From a virus: a stretch of 64,000 nucleotides of DNA. Below the pieces are notes generated by a model. It saw only the letters and a program-made list of their open reading frames with translations. It was not told the DNA's origin and did not search any database. Where the stretch lies: IMG/VR virus record IMGVR_UViG_3300019458_000020, positions 186,001 through 250,000 of that record; one strand, written 5' to 3'. A program made the translations under genes and the position numbers. Positions 47,013 to 55,603 of this stretch are shown in pieces. The stretch's first letter is position 1. Each line of letters opens with the position of its first letter.

Positions 47013-47333
47013 TCACCGTTTTATAGCTTTTTCATCGAGGTAATCTTTGGCAGACTTCCACTCTTTTATTTTGATTGCGTAATAATGTCTTCCGAAGAAA
47101 GGTTCCCAAATAATTATAACATAACTCTTTTTGACTGGTGCGTCCAAGCCCGTATTTCCGGAATACTGTTCAAGCATAGGTCCGACCAAGATACTTATCT
47201 TTAATCTTTCATTTCTATAATTGAAATGTCTATCAATTAATTTATCTTTATTAGAAGAGACGGCGAGGATAATGAAACTTATTATAAAACCAAAAAATAG
47301 AATAGTCAGTAACGTGGCCCTTTTTACTTTCAT
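47013..47333 (-). CDS. Membrane-anchored protein, 106 aa
   Basis: One N-terminal helix (LLTILFFGFIISFIILAV), then a soluble domain. SYVIIIWEPFFGRHYYAIK and EWKSAKDYL match the gene at 50246 (SYIVFFFQPLFGSHDFRF, SWTMEEYY), so they are paralogues. Confidence 0.6.
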   Translation of the reverse strand: MKVKRATLLTILFFGFIISFIILAVSSNKDKLIDRHFNYRNERLKISILVGPMLEQYSGNTGLDAPVKKSYVIIIWEPFFGRHYYAIKIKEWKSAKDYLDEKAIKR

Positions 47334-47424
47334 AAATATGTAATTGTAACCGGCTTGGCTTTTCTTCCGTCTATGTGTGACCTGTATCCTTTCTTACTTA
47401 TATTCAAGATTCATTATTCTTATT

Positions 47425-47640
47425 TTAGTTTAAGGAACAGAACAATGGTATATCTATTATTTGTTCGTTGAGTATAATAATTCCATTAAAACGTATTAGT
47501 TTTGTTCCTCTATATTGGGTGGAATATCCTAATTGAATTGGTTTCTTTCCGTTTGTAAGTTTATTAACTACGTGAATTACACCAACAATGATAGGAGTCA
47601 GAGCCAACATCCATATTATTATCTTTTTGGAAATTTTCAT
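47425..47640 (-). CDS. Membrane-anchored protein, 71 aa
   Basis: N-terminal helix (IIIWMLALTPIIVGVI), short soluble part ending FCSLN. ATGA-coupled to the upstream gene. Confidence 0.55.
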   Translation of the reverse strand: MKISKKIIIWMLALTPIIVGVIHVVNKLTNGKKPIQLGYSTQYRGTKLIRFNGIIILNEQIIDIPLFCSLN

Positions 47641-47816
47641 GATTTATTCTTATTTAAGAATACATTAATTATCCAAATGAGATACATGCAAAGTGGTAAT
47701 AGAAGAAAGATTAGAGATGACCACATGGTTCCCTTTGACAGTAAGACGATGCTCGATGCGAACGCGAGGAAGATGACAATAAATGTCAATAGGGTTTTGA
47801 TTATCACACGTATCAT
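47637..47816 (-). CDS. Two-helix membrane protein, 59 aa
   Basis: Helices TLLTFIVIFLAFASSIVLL and SLIFLLLPLCMYLIWIINV. ATGA junctions at both ends. Other frames here are shadows. Confidence 0.6.
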   Translation of the reverse strand: MIRVIIKTLLTFIVIFLAFASSIVLLSKGTMWSSLIFLLLPLCMYLIWIINVFLNKNKS

Positions 47817-47965
47817 AAATGTGTATTGAGTTTTTTATCCAATTCAATGATTCGTTGTTTTATTTGACGCAGTTTCACTTCAGCATAAATGTTGTATCCT
47901 ATCAATGGAATAAGCAACGTCAACATGGTTATGAGTAGTATCTTTTTCTTTTTATATTTTGTCAT
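47813..47965 (-). CDS. Membrane-anchored coiled-coil protein, 50 aa
   Basis: Basic start, one helix (ILLITMLTLLIPLIGY), then a heptad-like segment (VKLRQIKQRIIELDKKL). Resembles small spanin- or Rz-like or LemA-like anchors only in general form. Confidence 0.5.
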   Translation of the reverse strand: MTKYKKKKILLITMLTLLIPLIGYNIYAEVKLRQIKQRIIELDKKLNTHL

Positions 47966-48013
47966 ACGGTTGAATTCTACACTTATTACCTCTCTACATC
48001 TTTCATTTTCATA

Positions 48014-48328
48014 TTATATACACTCCAATACTTCAGCGAACGCTCGATTCAAATCTCCTTGGTCACAGGCAAGGGGATAACCTTCTGGACCATACTTTGA
48101 AATAATATCCTTGATTCGTTGACGTGCAGGAGACTTCAAGAATGTTTCACGTTTGATTCTTTGTTCATTAGCTTTTCTTGTGGCTTCTTCTTCCGTCAAA
48201 CCCGTTCCACAAACTACTCTTCCATCTGAACAGAATAGAAATTGTCTCCAATAACTTTCATGGAAACCCATACAATTTTCTCCGTTTACTAAATGTGGTG
48301 GTTCATCTTTATTAATGATAGTATTCAT
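48014..48328 (-). CDS. Hypothetical protein, 104 aa
   Basis: Not recognised. GLTEEEATRKANEQRI is a common phage helix; Cys-containing. ATGA-coupled to the RNA ligase. Confidence 0.55.
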   Translation of the reverse strand: MNTIINKDEPPHLVNGENCMGFHESYWRQFLFCSDGRVVCGTGLTEEEATRKANEQRIKRETFLKSPARQRIKDIISKYGPEGYPLACDQGDLNRAFAEVLECI

Positions 48329-49170
48329 TGGATTTTAGAACGGAGATAATTCTTATACATTTCAACGGTCTTTTTGCCGACGGATTTCTTTACGGCTTCG
48401 GATTCCACAATTTCTCCCTTACCTTCTCTCAAAACATCTTCTGTCATGGCAGAGATAATATCTCTCATTTTTTCCATACAATGTCCTGGCAATTTATCCA
48501 AGACATGTTCTAGTCGCATCAAAGTCACCCACTCGTCCGCAACGGCGTTGGCATCATCCAACACTTTAAGTTGTGAAGGGTCAACAACAGGTCTTGGTGT
48601 GGATGTTTCTTTGAAAGAATCTCCCTTATGTTTACAAATAAGTCTCTCACCATTGCTTAGAGTAATTTCAATCAAAGGCCGGAGGACGACACCTTCCCGC
48701 TTTTTTGGTTCTGTGATTCCATTTCTTACTGACTGAACACTTGGTTTGTCTCGTTCGGCATCCAAAGCCACAAGGTCAGTAGAAACTTTTGTATAATCGA
48801 CAAATTCGAGGCCCAATTTCTTTGCTATATCCGCAGCGTCCGGAACTGATAACCAACAATCACCAATTTGAACATCGAAGACAACGAATTTTAGTTCCTT
48901 TCCGTAAGTTGCCGACATTCCTTGTTGACTTCCGCCGTAAGCTTCACCAAAAACTGTTACATCTTTGTCAATAGGCGAACCAAGGTCTTTGAATTGTTGA
49001 ATTAAATTTGTTTCATCAAACAAAGCTACGAAACGTACGTGACTTTCTCCACCAGAGAAGTAACGAATACTTCCATCTGACGGACGAAACGTGACGTGTG
49101 CATAGGTTCCATGAATTTTCTCCAAGGCATAACATTCCTTAAACAAAAGGATTGTCTGTTCTTTATACAA
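48325..49170 (-). CDS. RNA ligase, Rnl2/Rnl5-like
   Basis: 281 aa. Motif I ALEKIHGTYAHV, motif III VFGEAYGG, FVVFDV, motif IV KREGVVLRP, motif V LICKHKGDSFKE, and a helical C-terminus. This is the nucleotidyltransferase order of RNA ligases that seal nicks or splints. The start is uncertain: only TTG 49170 fits, since the frame upstream has no ATG before a TAA. A promoter (TTGACA, 16 bp, TATAAT near 49280) gives a leader of about 100 nt. Substrate preference is not clear. Confidence 0.75.
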   Translation of the reverse strand: MYKEQTILLFKECYALEKIHGTYAHVTFRPSDGSIRYFSGGESHVRFVALFDETNLIQQFKDLGSPIDKDVTVFGEAYGGSQQGMSATYGKELKFVVFDVQIGDCWLSVPDAADIAKKLGLEFVDYTKVSTDLVALDAERDKPSVQSVRNGITEPKKREGVVLRPLIEITLSNGERLICKHKGDSFKETSTPRPVVDPSQLKVLDDANAVADEWVTLMRLEHVLDKLPGHCMEKMRDIISAMTEDVLREGKGEIVESEAVKKSVGKKTVEMYKNYLRSKIQ

Positions 49171-49319
49171 GTTACTAATGTGTAAATACCCGATATGTCC
49201 TTTCCGCCCAACAATTTACGTTGGTGCTTGGTTAATTTTGTGTCTCGTCAGATACCATTTTCTTCTGGACTTCTACCACATATTATACACTTGGTTTCTT
49301 GATTGTCAAGCATCACTTA

Positions 49320-49505
49320 TTATTCTTGTTGTCTATTTTGTATCCATCTGCAATCTATTGCCAATCCGTATGGTGCAATCAAATTTTTATCACACTTTAT
49401 ACATTTACATGATACCATACCAGAATCATTACGTGCAGTCAATTCTGAGAGAAGACACACATGATTACAGAATTTTTGTTTTATTAATGTAAAAAATGAT
49501 TTCAT
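49320..49505 (-). CDS. Zinc-binding hypothetical protein, 61 aa
   Basis: ATG 49505 overlaps the TGA of the upstream gene. FCNHVCLLSEL and SCKCIKCDKN match small phage zinc proteins. Confidence 0.5.
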   Translation of the reverse strand: MKSFFTLIKQKFCNHVCLLSELTARNDSGMVSCKCIKCDKNLIAPYGLAIDCRWIQNRQQE

Positions 49506-49915
49506 TTATTCAAATGAGTCAAACAGTTTTCAAACCCATCAGATAATTCTCTTAATGAAGCAATATGAACGGCATCTCCGTGATTGCGGAGAGATAATCT
49601 CCACACGTCATCAACGAGAATTGAGACGGAACTGGCTACTTCAATTATACCAATTCTGAGAAATTTTGATAAAATTCTCACGTTTGCGTATGGCATTGAA
49701 AATAAGACATAGAAATTGGAAGGGTGTCCTTCACACGAAAAGTATGTGATTCCACCCATTCTTTCGATTGCTTCAACGAAATATGTTACTCCTCGTTCTA
49801 ATGTTGCTGGCCGGTTAAAAATCAAATCATACCGAACAAGAGGCGGTTTCCTATAAGAAATATCCCACGGAGTTTCTAATTCTCCGGGCAATCTTTCTCT
49901 GTATGATTTTTTCAT
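49502..49915 (-). CDS. Hypothetical protein, 137 aa
   Basis: ATG 49915 overlaps the stop of the upstream gene (ATGA) and decides the start. Contains GGITYFSCEGHPSNFYV, a pattern seen in some phage proteins of unknown role. Confidence 0.55.
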   Translation of the reverse strand: MKKSYRERLPGELETPWDISYRKPPLVRYDLIFNRPATLERGVTYFVEAIERMGGITYFSCEGHPSNFYVLFSMPYANVRILSKFLRIGIIEVASSVSILVDDVWRLSLRNHGDAVHIASLRELSDGFENCLTHLNK

Positions 49916-50136
49916 ATAACTGGAAAACTCCATCCCTTTCCGGGATTCTCATTCCATCCTACTCTTTTACCATTTTCAAGCGTCCACCATGAATGAACGT
50001 TACGATGCACTCCCGGCCAAGATTCGATATAACTTTCGTGTTCCGAAACAACTGACAGATGAAGAAACTTAGCAGCCCGAGTATCCATAAATGACCGAAA
50101 GAATTCTTGTGGTAATACATCTCTGAGTGTTTTCAT
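49912..50136 (-). CDS. Hypothetical protein, 74 aa (leaderless)
   Basis: TTGACT, 16 bp, TATAAT, 8 nt, ATG 50136. His/Trp-rich. Not recognised. Confidence 0.55.
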   Translation of the reverse strand: MKTLRDVLPQEFFRSFMDTRAAKFLHLSVVSEHESYIESWPGVHRNVHSWWTLENGKRVGWNENPGKGWSFPVI

Positions 50137-50187
50137 GATTGACAATTATAACACCGATGTATAAAAAGTCAAGGGTGGTTTATTTCA

Positions 50188-50242
50188 CTGGTGGGGGTAC
50201 CCCCCAAAAAAAAGAATCCACCAACGGTATAGGGAGAGGATA
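50188..50242. repeat. Palindromic repeat copy
   Basis: CTGGTGGGGGTACCCCCC then ACGGTATAGGGAGAGG. Confidence 0.6.
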
Positions 50243-50245
50243 TAT

Positions 50246-50593
50246 TTACAAATCCCCACGTTGGCGATGATACTCTATTAAATCTTCAGACATTTGAATT
50301 GCTATTTCTTCTTTGTAATATTCTTCCATCGTCCACGATTTTGATTGGAATCGAAAATCGTGTGAACCAAATAAAGGTTGGAAGAAAAATACTATATAGC
50401 TTTGTTTAACTATTCCATTCTTTATCTCTATATAAGTTCCACCTGAAACACGAACCTTGAAGACATCGTTCGTATAATCCCAAAATTTATTACGACGTTC
50501 GTTAAAAAAAGAATTAAGACTAGAATGTAGAAATAAACCCAAAACAAGAATGAACGTTGATATACACAGATGTTTCATTCTAAATTTTTTCAT
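50246..50593 (-). CDS. Membrane-anchored protein, 115 aa
   Basis: N-terminal helix (CISTFILVLGLFLHSSL), then a soluble domain paralogous to the gene at 47013. ATG 50593 in a TGATATG junction. Confidence 0.6.
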   Translation of the reverse strand: MKKFRMKHLCISTFILVLGLFLHSSLNSFFNERRNKFWDYTNDVFKVRVSGGTYIEIKNGIVKQSYIVFFFQPLFGSHDFRFQSKSWTMEEYYKEEIAIQMSEDLIEYHRQRGDL

Positions 50594-50594
50594 A

Positions 50595-50783
50595 TCAAAA
50601 TTTTTCCGTAAAAGATTCATCAGAATCGGCTTCCTCCTGTTTTATCATCGCCTGATGTATATACGCCCTATCTCCAAACGGATACCCCCATAGTTCCCAT
50701 CCCTGTTCTAAGTATTTATTAACGGCATTAGTTAAACATGATGGAGTTTCGCTGAGAATTTTGTATTTAATGATAGTATTCAT
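50595..50783 (-). CDS. DUF1737-like protein, 62 aa
   Basis: YKILSETPSCLTNAVNKYL, then GWELWGYPFG and IHQAMIK match the DUF1737 pattern common in phages. Role unknown. Confidence 0.6.
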   Translation of the reverse strand: MNTIIKYKILSETPSCLTNAVNKYLEQGWELWGYPFGDRAYIHQAMIKQEEADSDESFTEKF

Positions 50784-50837
50784 AATTAATGGTAAAGTAA
50801 TTTGTCATGATTTATTTCCTACATTCTTTTTATCTTA

Positions 50838-51128
50838 TCACTCGTAGAATATTTTCCATAAAAATTGATAAATTTCTTTTTGTCTTTGAAGTTCGTCTTT
50901 GCAAGATTGAACCGACTCTATACAATATCTAACAGATTCATTAGCCGCATCAGATTTTGGACAAACACCTAAATTATCTGCATCTAATTGATGAGCCCAT
51001 TCTTTTCTAACTTCTGCTGAAGCTAATTCAGACTGAGATTGGATAAGATTTTCTGTACATCTATCGACTTCACATTGAATGAGTCTTAGAACGTATTTCG
51101 CTTTGTCAGCATCGGTCATTGTTTTCAT
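50838..51128 (-). CDS. Coiled-coil hypothetical protein, 96 aa
   Basis: ATG 51128 overlaps the upstream TGA. Helical with long charged stretches (TENLIQSQSELASAEVRKEW). Confidence 0.5.
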   Translation of the reverse strand: MKTMTDADKAKYVLRLIQCEVDRCTENLIQSQSELASAEVRKEWAHQLDADNLGVCPKSDAANESVRYCIESVQSCKDELQRQKEIYQFLWKIFYE

Positions 51129-51349
51129 AATGGAATGGCTGGACACCAAGCACCATGTCTATTTTCAGAGGAGTGTCCGTCTTTATCTTTAATTTCTTGT
51201 AGATATCTTTCCCAAGCAGAAATTGTCTGATCAAGAAATCCGGCTTCCCATTGAAGCAAACAATCTCTTGCACAAACAACTCCACGTTCATGACCCAAAG
51301 CACCATCAACTAATTCAACAATTTGAACGATACGTCTTTGTTCATTCAT
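51125..51349 (-). CDS. Hypothetical protein, 74 aa
   Basis: ATG 51349 overlaps the upstream stop by 8 nt (ATGAATGA). HERGVVCARDCLLQW and helical C-part. Not recognised. Confidence 0.5.
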   Translation of the reverse strand: MNEQRRIVQIVELVDGALGHERGVVCARDCLLQWEAGFLDQTISAWERYLQEIKDKDGHSSENRHGAWCPAIPL

Positions 51350-51617
51350 TGGTAAAATCCTGTGATTGATAGTCTTCTTCAAGTTCACTCAAATCGCTAA
51401 ATACTTCTAATATCATTGTATCTTCATCCGTCAACCATCCTTCGGAATTTAAGTATTCATAGGCAGTTCTTCCGTCTCTCCATTGAAGCTCTAATTGGTC
51501 TTCGGCACTCAATCCTTCATATTCTCCATAAATAGAAATAACTTTGTGCCATTGTTGCCAGTTAGATTCAAGAATGACCACCAACTGTTCATTTAAAACG
51601 TGTTTAGTTTTTGACAT
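51342..51617 (-). CDS. Acidic hypothetical protein, 91 aa
   Basis: Acidic, Trp-rich (WQQWHKVISIYGEYEG, DLSELEEDYQSQ). Not recognised. Confidence 0.5.
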   Translation of the reverse strand: MSKTKHVLNEQLVVILESNWQQWHKVISIYGEYEGLSAEDQLELQWRDGRTAYEYLNSEGWLTDEDTMILEVFSDLSELEEDYQSQDFTNE

Positions 51618-51618
51618 A

Positions 51619-51903
51619 TTATGATAATTCTACAGTAAGTTTAGTTTTTACCGATTTGGGAAGGGCCTCAATAATTCGGTAATCCTCTTTTTGATTATTT
51701 TCCACCCATTTACGAAGTTCCTCCATCCCCTCGGGAGTATTATTAAATGCAATATATGTCACTATCGACTTATAATGTGCTGGATATCCGTGACCGGGAC
51801 ATTGAATACTTCGTTCGTCGCCGGGAACATAAACAGAATCAAGATGAAGAACGGCTGTATGTGGAACGGCGGGAAAGTCGGAACTTTGGGAACAGTATTT
51901 CAT
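51619..51903 (-). CDS. Hypothetical protein, 94 aa
   Basis: ATG 51903 lies in a TAATATG junction. CPGHGYPAHYKSIVTYIAF. Not recognised. Confidence 0.5.
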   Translation of the reverse strand: MKYCSQSSDFPAVPHTAVLHLDSVYVPGDERSIQCPGHGYPAHYKSIVTYIAFNNTPEGMEELRKWVENNQKEDYRIIEALPKSVKTKLTVELS

Positions 51904-51904
51904 A

Positions 51905-52234
51905 TTATTTCTTTCTATTTCTCTTTTTTGTAAAAGTGAATGTGGCCGGATAATAATTTTCATTGTATCCGGGTTTATCATATTCTACCTTCCATCCATT
52001 TTTCTCAAAAATGGGCTCAATATCAAGATAACCGGCATTAAATATTTCATCTCCGTTAATCTTTCCGTTATATTTAGTAATAATTTCATCAACTAATTCA
52101 TTTTGAGTGAACTCGGCGTTTTGTTTTTGGTCACTCCAATTATTTACTATGCATTCATTGACAGCCTTAATAACCAAAGGAGGAATTTTTTTCGATTTAA
52201 CTTTGCCTACATCTTCTGGTCTAATTGGTTTCAT
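51905..52234 (-). CDS. Hypothetical protein, 109 aa
   Basis: MKPIRPEDVGKVKSKKIPP then helices (LVIKAVNECIVNNWS) is a domain found in several large phages, function unknown. TAATATG junction. Confidence 0.55.
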   Translation of the reverse strand: MKPIRPEDVGKVKSKKIPPLVIKAVNECIVNNWSDQKQNAEFTQNELVDEIITKYNGKINGDEIFNAGYLDIEPIFEKNGWKVEYDKPGYNENYYPATFTFTKKRNRKK

Positions 52235-52235
52235 A

Positions 52236-52484
52236 TTAGTATAAATCTTCACTAAATAATTCTTTTGAATTAAATTTTAGTTTTTTTATTTGTCCACGTT
52301 GTAAAGCAATTTTTGCTGCCTCTTCTCTATCAACAAATTTTCCATCATCCGTTACGAATCCTTGTGTATGTTCTCCACCAACTTTTTTGACTCCGGTTTC
52401 AGCAATAATTTTACTAATTACATCATGGTGTCTTCTTCCAGTAAAAACTACTCCGTTGAATAGTATTGCTGACTCCTTTATCAT
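52236..52484 (-). CDS. Hypothetical protein, 82 aa
   Basis: ATG 52484 in a TAATATG junction directly after clpX. RRHHDVISKIIAETG and GFVTDDGKFVDREEAA are reminiscent of small phage proteins seen beside recombination genes. Not recognised. Confidence 0.5.
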   Translation of the reverse strand: MIKESAILFNGVVFTGRRHHDVISKIIAETGVKKVGGEHTQGFVTDDGKFVDREEAAKIALQRGQIKKLKFNSKELFSEDLY

Positions 52485-52485
52485 A

Positions 52486-53739
52486 TTATGCCACTTTACG
52501 TTCCTTTCTTTCAAGAATAGGCAACTCCCTACCGTCAACCACGTCTTCTGTAATCTTACAAGAAACTACATCACTATTAGGAATATCAAACATGACATTC
52601 AACATGAGTTTTTCGACCAATCCACGAAGAGCACGGGCACCTGTTCCTTTTTTAATGGCGATGTTGGCCAAACGTTTCAAGGCTTCATCCGTAAAATTCA
52701 AGGAAACACCTTCCAATTCAAATAACTTTGTATATTGACGAATCAAGGCATTCCTTGGTTTGGTCAAAATATCAATCAACTGAGATTCAGTCAATGGTTT
52801 AAGAGAAGTAATCATAGGCAACCGACCAATGAATTCAGGAATGAATCCGAATTCAGCCAAATCCTCCGGTTCCACATGTTCTAAAATTTCAGACGAAGAA
52901 ATTTCTTCTTCTGGAATAAATGTATCTCTGAATCCCATTGTTCTACCAGAAGCACCATCCATACGTTTCCGAACAATATTTTCCAATCCATTAAAAGCAC
53001 CACCACAGATAAAAAGAATCGAACTGGTATCAACTTTAATATATTCTTGTCCGGGATGTTTTCTTCCACCTTGAGGCGGCACATTACAAATAGTTCCTTC
53101 GATAATTTTTAATAGTGCCTGTTGAACACCTTCACCAGAAACGTCTCTCGTAATTGAAGGTCCATTACTTTTCTTGGTAATTTTATCAATTTCATCAATG
53201 TAAACAATTCCCTGTTGTGCCTTTTGAACATCGAAGTCGGCATTTTGTAAAAGACGAAGAATCACATTCTCCACGTCTTCACCGACATAACCGGCTTCAG
53301 TAAGTGTAGTGGCATCAGAAATAGAAAAAGGAACACCCAATGATTTTGCCAAAGAACGTGCCAGAAGAGTTTTTCCTGAACCTGTATTTCCGATAAGAAG
53401 AATGTTACTCTTTTCTAATTCCACTTCACCGGCTTTATTTTCATGTAACAGTCTTTTATAATGATTGTGAACAGCTACGGAAAGAGTCCTCTTTGTATGT
53501 TCTTGTCCAATACAATATTCATCAAGACCTTCTTTGACTTCGATTGGTAGGGGAATTTTGGAAATGGTCTTTGGTGCCTTTCCGGCGAGCTTGAGAGATT
53601 CTTTATCCATCACACTTTGACATAGAGTGACGCAATTATTACAAATATATACCCCCGGCCCCTGAATCAATTTTTGAACTTCGGCATGGGATTTACCACA
53701 GAAACTACACATTGTTGTTGGGGTTTTCTTTGAACTCAT
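52486..53739 (-). CDS. clpX: ClpX, ATP-dependent unfoldase
   Basis: 417 aa, full length. N-terminal zinc domain ([12 protein letters not shown]), Walker A GNTGSGKT, pore loop GYVG, Walker [10 protein letters not shown], arginine finger and sensor regions ([21 protein letters not shown]). The ClpP-binding IGF loop position reads MGF, close to consensus, so ClpP docking is plausible. ClpX unfolds ssrA-tagged and other proteins for ClpP. With a phage tmRNA in the same genome, the phage could both tag and unfold. No ClpP in this window. ATG 53739 overlaps the upstream stop. Confidence 0.93.
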   Translation of the reverse strand: MSSKKTPTTMCSFCGKSHAEVQKLIQGPGVYICNNCVTLCQSVMDKESLKLAGKAPKTISKIPLPIEVKEGLDEYCIGQEHTKRTLSVAVHNHYKRLLHENKAGEVELEKSNILLIGNTGSGKTLLARSLAKSLGVPFSISDATTLTEAGYVGEDVENVILRLLQNADFDVQKAQQGIVYIDEIDKITKKSNGPSITRDVSGEGVQQALLKIIEGTICNVPPQGGRKHPGQEYIKVDTSSILFICGGAFNGLENIVRKRMDGASGRTMGFRDTFIPEEEISSSEILEHVEPEDLAEFGFIPEFIGRLPMITSLKPLTESQLIDILTKPRNALIRQYTKLFELEGVSLNFTDEALKRLANIAIKKGTGARALRGLVEKLMLNVMFDIPNSDVVSCKITEDVVDGRELPILERKERKVA

Positions 53740-53891
53740 ATTATTTCTTTTATTATTCCGTGTTTTAGTTTTGGGTTTACACCCACAGAATCGAAGATTT
53801 TTTCATCCTTGTGAAACAAAACGTAGTTTCCGTTGACTAATCTTACGAGTCTTGTATCATTAACATTAAACGGATTGTATCTAATTGTCAA
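53736..53891 (-). CDS. Hypothetical protein, 51 aa (start uncertain)
   Basis: Ends in a TGA overlapping the clpX ATG. The best start is TTG 53891, inside a TTGACA box; a longer frame upstream collides with the previous gene. Basic C-terminus. Confidence 0.4.
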   Translation of the reverse strand: MTIRYNPFNVNDTRLVRLVNGNYVLFHKDEKIFDSVGVNPKLKHGIIKEII

Positions 53892-53910
53892 GGAGTTTGT
53901 TAGAGTTTTT

Positions 53911-54051
53911 TTAACGTCTATCCACGTCTTGAACCGAAGTTCCACCAGCATCCTTGACACCGGAAAGGATCTCAATGAGAATTTGATTGAGGTTTGTTGT
54001 TACAGTGGGAGTAACACTATCTAAGATGGTTGTCGATACCGAATTTGTCAT
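53911..54051 (-). CDS. Hypothetical protein, 46 aa
   Basis: Starts MTNSVSTTILD, Thr/Val-rich, helical end. ATG 54051 overlaps the upstream stop (ATGA). Confidence 0.45.
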   Translation of the reverse strand: MTNSVSTTILDSVTPTVTTNLNQILIEILSGVKDAGGTSVQDVDRR

Positions 54052-54254
54052 GGTGGCAATCTACCACCATTAGTCATGTTGTCAACACTTTTTTTATTTT
54101 GTTCCTCTTCTTCTTTCTCCTTGGCAATCAATATCTTGTAATGTTTTATTCCAGTGATTAAATGATATAGTAACCAGATTAATAAACAGAATAAAAGACT
54201 GAGGACAAAAATCCACACCTTATCATCAAATGAAAGATACGACAAAAATACCAT
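54048..54254 (-). CDS. Membrane protein, 68 aa
   Basis: One helix (VWIFVLSLLFCLLIWLLYHL) then a basic and acidic tail (KEKEEEEQNKK). Its ATG is in frame with the upstream TAG-terminated gene two codons away, so TAG readthrough would fuse both proteins. Confidence 0.55.
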   Translation of the reverse strand: MVFLSYLSFDDKVWIFVLSLLFCLLIWLLYHLITGIKHYKILIAKEKEEEEQNKKSVDNMTNGGRLPP

Positions 54255-54257
54255 GCT

Positions 54258-54395
54258 CTATAAATAGAACCAATAGAATATGATATTAAGGAAATTGAAA
54301 ATCACTTCACCGACAACTAATGATAAATAAAAAGCCAGAAAACAAAGTATAATTATCTCTAATGCACAAAAGAAATTTTCTATGTATTTTTTCAT
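54258..54395 (-). CDS. Small membrane protein, 45 aa, ends in TAG
   Basis: Two hydrophobic stretches (ALEIIILCFLAFYLSLVV and VIFNFLNIIFYWFYL). Its stop is TAG (54258-54260), rare in this phage. Reading it as an amino acid gives Ser and then the full next protein, 115 residues in total. Confidence 0.55.
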   Translation of the reverse strand: MKKYIENFFCALEIIILCFLAFYLSLVVGEVIFNFLNIIFYWFYL

Positions 54396-54799
54396 ATCCC
54401 ATCCATTTCATTCATTATTTGATCCATTTCGGTGTGCGAATCAGGAACAACAGGCATCGATCTTTCTGGTATATTAGAAGAAATTTCTTCTGGAAATAAA
54501 GTGGCTTTATAGGCAGACACCAATTCATCATCCAATTTCCCTTGATAATCTACAGCCTCACGATAAAGGGATTGAAATTTTTCTTTTTTATCAGGTATTT
54601 CATTGATGTGAAGTAAATATATTGCCACACAAGAACGAAGGGAGGTCATATATTTAATTTCCAAACCTTCTTCTAATTGAATGTATTCAAAATTTGATAA
54701 ACCTAATTGGTATGCAGCTGATTTTATTGAATACCCTGTAGATTCTCTAGTGTATCTGAGATATTCACCAAATATAACGATTGGATTTTTTACTTCCAT
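54392..54799 (-). CDS. XRE-like HTH protein, 135 aa
   Basis: FGEYLRYTRESTGYSIKSAA followed by YQLGLSNFEYIQLEEG matches an XRE-type helix-turn-helix (recognition helix about 32-44). Acidic C-terminal half. A regulator is likely. Confidence 0.6.
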   Translation of the reverse strand: MEVKNPIVIFGEYLRYTRESTGYSIKSAAYQLGLSNFEYIQLEEGLEIKYMTSLRSCVAIYLLHINEIPDKKEKFQSLYREAVDYQGKLDDELVSAYKATLFPEEISSNIPERSMPVVPDSHTEMDQIMNEMDGI

Positions 54800-54806
54800 A
54801 ATCGGT

Positions 54807-54899
54807 TTATAGTTTTTTGCTGGCCTTCAAATATATCAGTAATAACAACACAATCAAACATAACCAATGGATTGTATCAATAACTCCAATTGTTATCAT
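54807..54899 (-). CDS. Small membrane protein, 30 aa
   Basis: ATG 54899 inside the end of the upstream gene. Single helix (WLCLIVLLLLIYL) and a Lys tail. Weak support alone, but fits the local pattern. Confidence 0.35.
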   Translation of the reverse strand: MITIGVIDTIHWLCLIVLLLLIYLKASKKL

Positions 54900-55038
54900 A
54901 CGTTGTTTTGGGTTTATTTTTGTAATACCGTCTGATATCTTTTATCATGAGAGAAATATCTCGAATTATCATCACAAATCCGAAGAGGATGAATCCGTAA
55001 TAAAGAATCTTAAAAATTCCTTTAAGAATATCGCCCAT
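54877..55038 (-). CDS. Membrane protein, 53 aa
   Basis: ATG 55038 overlaps the end of the upstream gene. Helix ILYYGFILFGFVMII then basic tail. Confidence 0.5.
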   Translation of the reverse strand: MGDILKGIFKILYYGFILFGFVMIIRDISLMIKDIRRYYKNKPKTTYDNNWSY

Positions 55039-55141
55039 AATCAACCCCTTTGATTCCACAAACAAATCTTCGCCATAACCAAACTATTGAATAGATGGTC
55101 ATTAGTACTAAATAAGTAAATGCTAATGGAACGATAATCAT
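55022..55141 (-). CDS. Small membrane protein, 39 aa
   Basis: ATG 55141 overlaps the upstream TGA. Helix IIVPLAFTYLVLMTIYSIVW, then WRRFVCG. Overlapping on both sides. Confidence 0.45.
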   Translation of the reverse strand: MIIVPLAFTYLVLMTIYSIVWLWRRFVCGIKGVDYGRYS

Positions 55142-55296
55142 TTGTTTTTGGTGTAATAATAACAAAGAAATCCAAAAAATAGAATAGAACCAATCAATCC
55201 TGATTTAGATTCTGTAGTTGGATTGACCGAGCAGGCGAGTATCGATAATATGACGGCCAATGTTGTCAATCCTATTACTATGAGTTTTTTATTCAT
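55138..55296 (-). CDS. Small lipoprotein-like or two-helix protein, 52 aa
   Basis: Signal-like N-terminus (LIVIGLTTLAVILSILACS) with a possible lipobox, then a second hydrophobic stretch (GLIGSILFFGFLCYYY). Overlaps the previous stop by 8 nt. Confidence 0.45.
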   Translation of the reverse strand: MNKKLIVIGLTTLAVILSILACSVNPTTESKSGLIGSILFFGFLCYYYTKNK

Positions 55297-55603
55297 TTGA
55301 TATAATTATTCGGAATGGTTTAGAGATGTAAATTTCCTGTTGATTACTTAATTGAAAGTAAACGAATCCGTTGTTAACAATTGGTTTATTAAATGTTTTC
55401 CAATTTGTTACGACGTGGCCCCTTTCATTTAATTGTTCTATGATACAAATTTGTTTTGTAGATATTTTTTTCTTTTGGAAATTTATTGGTGGAGAAAAAT
55501 AAAAAGTTCCGCTTAGTATTGTCAGCCAAATCATTATTAGACCAATCAAAATCATTAATATATTTGTGTAATTTTTTTTCATATAATGAATTAATTTATT
55601 CAT
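55289..55603 (-). CDS. Membrane-anchored protein, 104 aa
   Basis: One helix (ILMILIGLIMIWLTILSGTF), then a beta-rich soluble domain. Overlaps the Thg1-like stop by 8 nt (ATGAATAA). Confidence 0.55.
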   Translation of the reverse strand: MNKLIHYMKKNYTNILMILIGLIMIWLTILSGTFYFSPPINFQKKKISTKQICIIEQLNERGHVVTNWKTFNKPIVNNGFVYFQLSNQQEIYISKPFRIIISNE

